Below, piece after piece: positions 6,228 to 10,661 of a DNA stretch of 10,661 nt; the first letter of the stretch is position 1, and each line of letters opens with the position of its first letter. The position numbers and the translations under genes were made by a program. Under the pieces are notes generated by a model. The model did no database searches, was not told the DNA's origin, and was given only the letters and a program-made list of their open reading frames with translations. This stretch comes from Longimicrobium sp. Lineage in GTDB: Bacteria; Gemmatimonadota; Gemmatimonadetes; Longimicrobiales; Longimicrobiaceae. The stretch is taken from contig JAUJMI010000087.1 of the NCBI GenBank assembly GCA_030446945.1, forward strand, positions 1-10,661, given 5' to 3'.

Positions 6228-6737
6228 TCACCGTGGCAGCGCGGCTTGCGCCGGCAGCGCCGGCTCGGCGGGCATGGCGGCTTCGGCGTCGCTCTCATCG
6301 TGGATGGAGCGGCTGATGTGCGCCGCCATCACGTCCAGTTCGGAGCGCGAGGGGACCTCGGCGTTGGGGTCGGGAAGCTGGAGCGGGAAGGGCGCTCCGT
6401 GCGGCACCGGAATCAGGTGCAGGTGGAAGTGGAAGACGTCCTGCCCGCCGTCTGCCCCGTTGGGGGAGAAGAGGTTGACCGCCCGGCACCCGGTGGCGCG
6501 CCGCAGCCCCGCCAGGATGCGCTTGGCCACCGCAAAGGTGCGCGCCGCCAGCTCTTCCGGCACGTAGAAGAGGTTCTTGTAGTGCGCCTTGGGCACCACC
6601 AGCACGTGCCCGCGGTGCAGCGGCTGCACGTCTAGGAAGGCGATCACCTCTTCGTCCTCGTGGATGATGCTCACCGTCTCGTCGCCGCCGATGATGCGGC
6701 AGAAGACGCAGGTGGGGTTCTGGTTGGGATCGGCCAC
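6228..6737 (-). CDS. HIT-family nucleotide hydrolase/transferase
   Basis: The chosen start is GTG 6737 (169 residues): GGAGGG lies 4 bases upstream, and the next in-frame ATG (7061) would overlap the opposite-strand V4R-like gene. The histidine-triad motif is HFHLHLIPV with His103, His105 and His107; the middle His107-side segment forms the nucleophile region for hydrolysis of phosphoramidate or dinucleoside polyphosphate bonds in this superfamily. An N-terminal CVFCRI (10-15), as in Hint-type members that bind zinc, and FLDVQPLHRGHVLVVPKAH (34-52) are also typical. The tail after about residue 145 is Ala/Pro-rich and probably disordered. Length is above the 110-140 residues of minimal HinT, closer to the Ap4A-hydrolase-like HIT proteins. 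It is cytoplasmic. It is the first minus-strand gene of the block and diverges from the gene at 6919. Confidence 0.9.
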   Translation of the reverse strand: MADPNQNPTCVFCRIIGGDETVSIIHEDEEVIAFLDVQPLHRGHVLVVPKAHYKNLFYVPEELAARTFAVAKRILAGLRRATGCRAVNLFSPNGADGGQDVFHFHLHLIPVPHGAPFPLQLPDPNAEVPSRSELDVMAAHISRSIHDESDAEAAMPAEPALPAQAALPR

Positions 6738-6850
6738 GCCGCCCTCCGGTCGCTCGCAAAGGAAAAGGTGCACGGTCCGCCAGTGTGGGCCGGCCGCGCT
6801 TTCGCCCGCGATTTTGCAAGAGGCAGGCCCGCCCCGCCGCGGCGCGAGGA

Positions 6851-6880
6851 TTGCCAGCGACCCCGCGCACGCGCGAGATT
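6851..6880 (+). promoter_or_regulatory. Weak promoter candidate for the V4R-like gene
   Basis: TTGCCA (6851-6856; 5 of 6 to consensus) and GAGATT (6875-6880; 3 of 6) are 18 bases apart. The implied start near 6887 would leave about 32 bases before ATG 6919. It lies in the 181-base divergent region between the HIT gene and this gene. I found no comparable box for the HIT gene. Confidence 0.25.
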
Positions 6881-6918
6881 GGCGCCGCGGTTCGCCGGAC
6901 CACACTTCCACGCGCACG

Positions 6919-7560
6919 ATGCCCAAGACGCAAGCCATCCGCGGGTCCACCGAGAACACGCCCAGCGTGACTCCCCTCTTTCCGCTGCTCCTGCTGGAGA
7001 CGCTCCGCGACATGGACCGTCCGGAGGAAGTGCTGGAAGGGGAGGACCTTACGGCCAGCATGCCGCGCCGCCTGGGGCTGAGCGACGTGGTCTACACGCA
7101 GATCCACCGCTTTCGCGAGGAGGTGCGCCGCAAGCGCCTGCAGACCGCCGCCACGGTGGAGGATCTGATCCGCCTGGTGATCAAGCGCCACGACGCGGAC
7201 GAGATTTTTGAGGAAGCGGGGCGCCGGGTGGCCCGGCGCTTCTGGGAGGAGCGCTCCAACGCTGCCCGCCGCCTGGTGCGCCTCCTTCCCCCCGCCCTCG
7301 CCGTGCGCAGCGCCCGCGGCGCCGCCCTCCGCCTCTTCCGGCAGATGCAGGGCACCGCCTGGCTGGAACTGCGCGGCAGGCCCCCGGCGGTGCGCATGGT
7401 CGGCCCCATGACCTTTCGCGCCGACCCCGGAGGCGCCGCCTGCGCATTCTACGCCGGCGCCCTCTCCGAGCTTCTGCGCGAGTACACGGGCAAGGAGCAC
7501 CCCGTGGCGCACGTGCACTGCCAGGCACGGGGCGCGGACGCCTGCGAGTGGAGTGCTTGA
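6919..7560 (+). CDS. V4R-like (4-vinyl reductase-like) small-molecule-binding domain protein, function unknown
   Basis: The product has 213 residues with no signal peptide or membrane helix. The C-terminal half looks like a V4R-type domain: AGALSELLREYTGKEHPVAHVHCQARGADACEWSA ends in the Cys-x7-Cys pattern (Cys201, Cys209, with Gly205 between), as in the 'C-x-A-x-G-x-x-x-C-x-F/W' ending of V4R domains. V4R domains bind small hydrophobic or tetrapyrrole-like ligands and act in sensing or as chaperones. The N-terminal part is highly charged and helical (REEVRRKRLQTAATVEDLIR, about 60-90; FEEAGRRVARRFWEERSNAA, about 98-117). The start at ATG 6919 is the first that avoids the HIT promoter region; no strong Shine-Dalgarno is seen. 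Family assignment rests on the C-terminal pattern and should be treated as tentative; ligand and partner are unknown. Confidence 0.65.
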   Translation: MPKTQAIRGSTENTPSVTPLFPLLLLETLRDMDRPEEVLEGEDLTASMPRRLGLSDVVYTQIHRFREEVRRKRLQTAATVEDLIRLVIKRHDADEIFEEAGRRVARRFWEERSNAARRLVRLLPPALAVRSARGAALRLFRQMQGTAWLELRGRPPAVRMVGPMTFRADPGGAACAFYAGALSELLREYTGKEHPVAHVHCQARGADACEWSA

Positions 7561-7570
7561 GGGGGGGTGG

Positions 7571-7878
7571 CGAGTAAACTCGCGGCAACAACGGCACAAA
7601 GTCCGCCTGCGCGGACTCGGGGGGAAGATCGGTGCGGACGGCGGGATTTCGGCGTGCCCAGGAGCCCGTTTCCGGAGCGAATGAAGGCCGCTGGACCCCC
7701 CACGAAGTCCGCTTCCGCGCACTGGCTGCGGCTCGCGAGCCGGCTTCGGCCGCCTTCCCGTAGTTCCAGCCGGGGACTTCAGTTCCCGGTGCTCAGCGGC
7801 GGGACCCATGCCGGGCCCCCGCACCAAACCCGCCCCCTGCGAAGGCAGGCTTCCCGCCGCTGCCGCGGTTTCAACCGC
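7571..7878. repeat. Cluster of short inverted repeats between convergent genes
   Basis: This 323-base gap between the stops of the V4R-like gene and arfB has no supported gene. It contains several perfect or near-perfect palindromes: CGAGT-AA-ACTCG (7571-7582); AGTCCGC-CTGC-GCGGACT (7600-7617) with a degenerate second copy at 7705-7723 (AAGTCCGCTTCCGCGCACT); CCGGGGACT-TC-AGTTCCCGG (7770-7789, one G:T pair); AGCGGCGGGA (7795-7804) with its exact complement TCCCGCCGCT (7852-7861); and GCGGTT-TC-AACCGC (7865-7878). The density suggests a mobile or REP-like repeat cluster, which may also terminate transcription from both sides. Confidence 0.65.
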
Positions 7879-7883
7879 CAGGC

Positions 7884-8318
7884 TCACTCCTCGATCGGCC
7901 CCGACCTCATCTTCTTAACCTGCGAGCGCTGTTTCTTGGCGCGCAGGCGTGCCTCGCTGGCGCGGCGCGGAGGGCGCGTCTTCTTGCGCTTCTTGGGAAC
8001 GGTCAGCGCCTCGCGCAGCAGGTCTGCGAAGCGGCCGGTGACCGCTTCCTTGTTCTGGTGCTGGCTGCGGTGCTCGCTCGCGGCCAGCAGGAGCGTCCCC
8101 TCGCCGCTGATGCGGTTCGCCAGCTTCGTCCGGATCAGCTCGCGCTGCTCCTCGGTCACGCTGGGGGAGGCGCCCACGTCCCACACCAGCTCCACGCGCG
8201 TGGAGCTGGTGTTGACGTGCTGGCCGCCGGGACCCCCCGAACGCGTCGCGCGGTAGGTCAGCTCCGACCGGGGAATCCACAGCCCGTCGTTGACGGCGAC
8301 CAGGCCATCGTCGCTCAT
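7884..8318 (-). CDS. arfB: Alternative ribosome-rescue factor ArfB (peptidyl-tRNA hydrolase, RF domain)
   Basis: ArfB (YaeJ) hydrolyses peptidyl-tRNA on ribosomes stalled at the end of non-stop mRNAs. The 144-residue product matches the family length. The catalytic GGQ is at residues 31-33 in RSGGPGGQHVNTSSTRVEL. There is no stop-codon-recognition domain, as expected for ArfB rather than RF1/RF2. The C-terminal tail is strongly basic (KKRKKTRPPRR from about 109, then AKKQRSQVKKMR), the part known to enter the empty mRNA channel. ATG 8318 follows the FKBP stop by 7 bases, so the two genes are probably co-transcribed. A GGAGG lies 15 bases before the start and is locked in a hairpin (8321-8338), so translation likely depends on ribosomes finishing the upstream gene. 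Confidence 0.93.
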   Translation of the reverse strand: MSDDGLVAVNDGLWIPRSELTYRATRSGGPGGQHVNTSSTRVELVWDVGASPSVTEEQRELIRTKLANRISGEGTLLLAASEHRSQHQNKEAVTGRFADLLREALTVPKKRKKTRPPRRASEARLRAKKQRSQVKKMRSGPIEE

Positions 8319-8320
8319 CG

Positions 8321-8338
8321 GGAGGCTACGGCGCCTCC
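8321..8338 (-). promoter_or_regulatory. Hairpin over the FKBP stop codon, masking the only GGAGG before arfB
   Basis: GGAGGC (8321-8326) and GCCTCC (8333-8338) are exact inverted repeats with a 6-base loop. In the minus-strand mRNA the order is GGAGGC, loop, GCCTCC, CG, then the arfB ATG; the FKBP TAG (8328-8326) lies at the loop/3'-arm junction. A folded mRNA would hide the ribosome-binding-like GGAGG, and a ribosome terminating on the FKBP gene would open it. Structure is seen in the sequence; the coupling role is inferred. Confidence 0.5.
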
Positions 8339-8814
8339 ACCTGCTGCACCCGGATGTCGAAGATCAGGTTGGCGTTGGCCGGGATTCCCGCGAACCGGGG
8401 CGGACGCGCGGGCCGCGACTCCGCGCCGTACGCCAGCGCGGCGGGCACGATCAGGCGCCGCTCCCCGCCGGCCCGCAACCCGAGCAGCCCTTCCTCGAAG
8501 CCGGGGATGAAACGCTCGCCTTCGCGCCCCAGCACGAAGACGAGCGACTGGCCCGCGTCCAGACTGTCCACCACCGCGCCGCTGTCCAGCATCGCGGTGT
8601 AGCGCAGGGCTACGCCCCGGCACGACTCCAGCGCGGGCCCGGTCCCCGCCTGCAGCTCCAGGTAACGGAGCCCGGTGGTGGTGATCACGGTGTCGCCGCG
8701 GGTGGCGGCGGTGGTGCGGGTGATGTCCTCGCACTGCGGGCCGACCGGGTCGTTCTCGCAGGCGGCCGCGACGGCGCACAGGGCCGCGATGGCAAGGAAG
8801 GAGCGAGCTCGCAT
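8326..8814 (-). CDS. FKBP-type peptidyl-prolyl cis-trans isomerase, probable lipoprotein
   Basis: The product has 162 residues. The leader MRARSFLAIAALCAVAAAC ends at Cys19, a probable lipoprotein cysteine with a relaxed lipobox, followed by Glu20. The FKBP domain spans about 47-158: GLRYLELQAGTGP, VALRYTAMLDSGAVVDS, then the hallmark FIPGFEEGLLGLRAGGERRL (102-121), VPAALAYG (123-130) and IPANANLIFDIRV (144-156). It would catalyse Xaa-Pro isomerisation during folding of exported proteins on the periplasmic side. The flap between AYG and IPANA is longer than in minimal FKBPs and rich in Pro/Arg (SRPARPPRFAG). Cys28 and Cys65 could form a disulfide. GAGGA lies 4 bases before ATG 8814. It is followed by arfB in the same transcript and diverges from mpl. 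Confidence 0.92.
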   Translation of the reverse strand: MRARSFLAIAALCAVAAACENDPVGPQCEDITRTTAATRGDTVITTTGLRYLELQAGTGPALESCRGVALRYTAMLDSGAVVDSLDAGQSLVFVLGREGERFIPGFEEGLLGLRAGGERRLIVPAALAYGAESRPARPPRFAGIPANANLIFDIRVQQVEAP

Positions 8815-8856
8815 CGGGTCCTCGGGGGAAACAGGGACGTCAAGGGAGGTGAAGGG

Positions 8857-8872
8857 GCGCCCCCGGGGGCGC
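8857..8872. promoter_or_regulatory. 16-base perfect palindrome between divergent FKBP and mpl genes
   Basis: GCGCCCCC followed directly by GGGGGCGC forms an exact palindrome 42 bases upstream of the FKBP start and about 95 bases upstream of mpl. A smaller palindrome CCGGA-TC-TCCGG follows at 8877-8888. A zero-loop palindrome in a 153-base divergent promoter region could be a dimer-binding operator, but in a genome this GC-rich chance symmetry is possible. I see no convincing -35/-10 pair in this gap. Confidence 0.3.
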
Positions 8873-8967
8873 AGACCGGATCTCCGGACGCCAGAACCGG
8901 GCCGGAGGCCGGGGCACGCTCCTCGCAACGGCGTGCGTCCGCAAACCGCCAGCCTGCAAGGGAACGA

Positions 8968-10437
8968 ATGAGCCGACCGCCCGTCAACACCCCGAGCCCC
9001 CCGGTGCGCGCCGCGGCGCGCCGCCACTATCACCTGATCGGCATCGCCGGCACGGCCATGGCCTCGCTGGCCGGGCTGCTGCGCGCCGCGGGCCACACGG
9101 TCACGGGCTCCGACGAGAACGTGTACCCGCCGATGTCCGACCAGCTGCGCGAGCTGGGGATCCGCTACGCCGAAGGGTACGGCGCGGCCAACCTGGAGCC
9201 GCGCCCGGACTGGGTGGTGGTGGGGAACGCCATCTCCCGCGGCAACGAGGAGCTGGAGGCGGTGCTGGACAGGCGCCTCCCCTACACCTCGGCCGCGGCC
9301 ACCATCAAGGAAGAGTTCCTCCGCGCCCGCATGCCGCTGGCCGTGGGGGGGACGCACGGGAAGACGACCACCACCTCGCTGCTGGCGTGGGCGCTCGAGT
9401 CCGCGGGGCTCAACCCATCGTTCCTGATCGGGGGCGTGGCGGAAAACTTCGGGACCTCCTTTCGCCTCACCGACTCCCCCTGGTTCGTGATCGAGGCCGA
9501 CGAGTACGACACCGCGTACTTCGACAAGGGGCCCAAGATGTGGCACTACCTCCCCTACGCGGCCATCGTCAACAACGCCGAGTTCGACCACGCGGACATC
9601 TACCGCGACGAGGAGGCGTACCGCTTCGCCTTCGCCCGCTTCATCAATCTCGTCCCACGCAACGGGACGCTGGTGGCGGGGTGGGACTCGCCCATGGTGC
9701 GCGACCTGGCGCCCAAGTCGTTCGCGCCCATCGAGTCGTTCGGCTACGTGGAGGGCGAGGTCTCCGCCGGCGGCGAGCACCCCCGCTGGACTGCGCGCGA
9801 CGTGGAGTTCGGGCCGGAGGGGACGCGCTTCACCGCCGTGCACGACGGCGAGGAGTGGGGCGTGGTGGAGACGCCGGTGACGGGCACCATCAACGTGCGC
9901 AACATCCTGGCGGTGATCGCCGTCGCCGAGTTCATCGGCGCGGACCGCGCGGGGGTGCTGGAGGGGCTGCGCACCTTCCGCAGCGTCAAGCGCCGCATGG
10001 AGATCCGCGGCGAGACGCGCGGCGTCACCGTAGTCGACGACTTCGCCCACCACCCGACGGCGGTGCGCGAGACCATCGAGGCGATCCGCCAGCGCTTCCG
10101 CGGGCGGCCGATCGTGGCCGTCTTCGAGCCGCGCTCGTACACCGCGCAGCGGCGCGAATTCCAGGACTCGTACCGCGACGCCTTCGCCGCGGCGGACCGC
10201 GTGGTGCTGGCGGGGCTCTTCCACCCCGAGCGCTACACCGAGGATACCGCGCTCAACCCCAACGAGCTGGTGGCCGCCTGGCGCGCCGCCGGCAAGCCCG
10301 CCGACTTCATCCCCGACCCCGACGAGATCGTCCGCCGCCTGGTGCCCGAGCTCAAAGGGAGCGAGGTGGTGCTGGTGATGAGCAACGGCGGCTTCGGGGG
10401 CATCCACGGCAAGCTGCTGGACGCGCTCGCCGGCTGA
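8968..10437 (+). CDS. mpl: UDP-N-acetylmuramate:L-alanyl-gamma-D-glutamyl-meso-diaminopimelate ligase
   Basis: Mpl recycles murein tripeptide by ligating it to UDP-MurNAc in the cytoplasm with ATP, returning it to peptidoglycan synthesis. The 489-residue product is close to the usual length of about 450-460 plus an N-terminal extension. Visible Mur-ligase features are the N-terminal Rossmann segment YHLIGIAGTAMASLAGLL (21-38), the ATP P-loop GGTHGKTTTTSLLAW (127-141), EADEYDTAYFDK (176-187), which is characteristic of Mpl rather than MurC, VNNAEFDHADIY (201-212), the NVRNILAVIAV segment (309-319) and the C-terminal-domain DDFAHHPTA (357-365). ATG 8968 is preceded by AAGGGA at suitable spacing; the frame is open upstream into the FKBP gene but those residues have no Mpl-like content. 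It diverges from the FKBP-arfB pair. Presence of Mpl implies meso-DAP peptidoglycan and active recycling. Confidence 0.95.
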   Translation: MSRPPVNTPSPPVRAAARRHYHLIGIAGTAMASLAGLLRAAGHTVTGSDENVYPPMSDQLRELGIRYAEGYGAANLEPRPDWVVVGNAISRGNEELEAVLDRRLPYTSAAATIKEEFLRARMPLAVGGTHGKTTTTSLLAWALESAGLNPSFLIGGVAENFGTSFRLTDSPWFVIEADEYDTAYFDKGPKMWHYLPYAAIVNNAEFDHADIYRDEEAYRFAFARFINLVPRNGTLVAGWDSPMVRDLAPKSFAPIESFGYVEGEVSAGGEHPRWTARDVEFGPEGTRFTAVHDGEEWGVVETPVTGTINVRNILAVIAVAEFIGADRAGVLEGLRTFRSVKRRMEIRGETRGVTVVDDFAHHPTAVRETIEAIRQRFRGRPIVAVFEPRSYTAQRREFQDSYRDAFAAADRVVLAGLFHPERYTEDTALNPNELVAAWRAAGKPADFIPDPDEIVRRLVPELKGSEVVLVMSNGGFGGIHGKLLDALAG

Positions 10438-10461
10438 GACGACTTTTCGCGGACCAATGGC

Positions 10462-10488
10462 GGGGCTCCCGGCAGTTACCGGGGCCCC
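10462..10488 (+). terminator. Possible hairpin after mpl
   Basis: GGGGCTCCCGG (10462-10472) can pair with CCGGGGCCCC (10479-10488) with one bulged T and a 6-base loop, 25 bases after the mpl stop. It is followed by C residues, not T, so an intrinsic terminator is only a weak suggestion. Base quality here is doubtful because the homopolymer tail begins directly after it. Confidence 0.3.
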
Positions 10489-10661
10489 CCCCCCCTGCGT
10501 GCCCGGGCCCACGGGGCATGGGGGCCGGGCGCCTGCCAGATCTTAAAACGCACCACGTGACGGAGGGTGGGGAGGGGTGCGGGAGGGGGGGGCGTCCTCA
10601 CGGGCGCGCGCCCCGGCTCGCCCGGCCCCGGGCCCCCCCCAGGCACGGGGGGGGGGCCCCC
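10489..10661. other. Low-complexity G/C tail with fold-back symmetry, probably an unreliable contig end
   Basis: The stretch has C runs (around 10485-10495 and 10633-10640) and G runs (10585-10592, 10647-10656). It is roughly self-complementary: GGGGCCGGGCG (10521-10531) matches CGCCCGGCCCC (10619-10629), and the C-run/TGCGTGCCC part at 10485-10505 resembles the reverse complement of GGCACGGGGGG near the end, at about equal distances from a centre near 10575. No gene is supported here. Confidence 0.5.

Noticed and set aside
5215..6567. 450-codon + strand open frame
   Set aside because: It is antisense to the E1 alpha and HIT genes, typical of long spurious frames in very GC-rich DNA.
6295..7887. 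530-codon minus-strand open frame over the HIT and V4R-like genes
   Set aside because: It is an Arg/Ala-rich shadow frame. The HIT protein with its HxHxH motif is in another frame.
8290..8967. Upstream + strand extension of the mpl frame
   Set aside because: It is antisense to FKBP and adds residues without Mur-ligase content; ATG 8968 has a suitable ribosome-binding site.
8326..10512. Minus-strand extension of the FKBP frame across the mpl gene
   Set aside because: The part upstream of 8814 is antisense to mpl. The lipoprotein leader and Shine-Dalgarno at 8814 define the true start.

Overview
This is a very GC-rich bacterial window with tightly packed genes. It contains Tat-exported ferritin-like proteins, a TonB-dependent-receptor remnant with a carboxypeptidase-regulatory domain, a small outer-membrane beta-barrel, Mpl (a diderm peptidoglycan-recycling enzyme) and several families of short palindromic intergenic repeats. 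Together these point to a Gram-negative environmental lineage. My best guess is Gemmatimonadota (Longimicrobium-like), but that is inferred from gene content and repeat style, not from a marker gene.

Layout: (1) 1-212, + strand: the C-terminal end of a MATE-family efflux transporter. (2) 213-559: a gene-free stretch with two short palindromic repeats and a strong hairpin terminator. (3) 560-6737: a long run of minus-strand genes. In transcription order these are a HIT-family protein, an orphan 2-oxoacid dehydrogenase E1 alpha subunit, a decayed TonB-dependent receptor gene, two ferritin-like proteins, a small outer-membrane beta-barrel protein and a DUF2071 protein. The two ferritin-like genes and the beta-barrel gene are chained by two ATGA stop/start overlaps. 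(4) 6738-6918: a divergent intergenic region, then a + strand gene for a V4R-like protein (6919-7560). (5) 7561-7883: a gene-free stretch packed with inverted repeats between convergent genes. (6) 7884-8814, minus strand: an FKBP-type prolyl isomerase lipoprotein followed 7 bases later by the ribosome-rescue hydrolase arfB. (7) 8968-10437, + strand: a complete mpl gene. (8) 10438-10661: a G/C-homopolymer tail with fold-back symmetry that looks like a poor contig end.

Functionally, the most coherent unit is the cell-envelope cluster at 1486-4925. A TonB-receptor gene that appears to be dead keeps a good promoter and sits directly upstream of a coupled pair of exported diiron ferritin-like proteins and an outer-membrane barrel. 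This suggests a former or present metal- or stress-related envelope module. The other genes are housekeeping or conserved accessory genes. I see no CRISPR array, transposase, integrase, rRNA or tRNA, and nothing that amounts to a clearly new defence or biosynthetic system.
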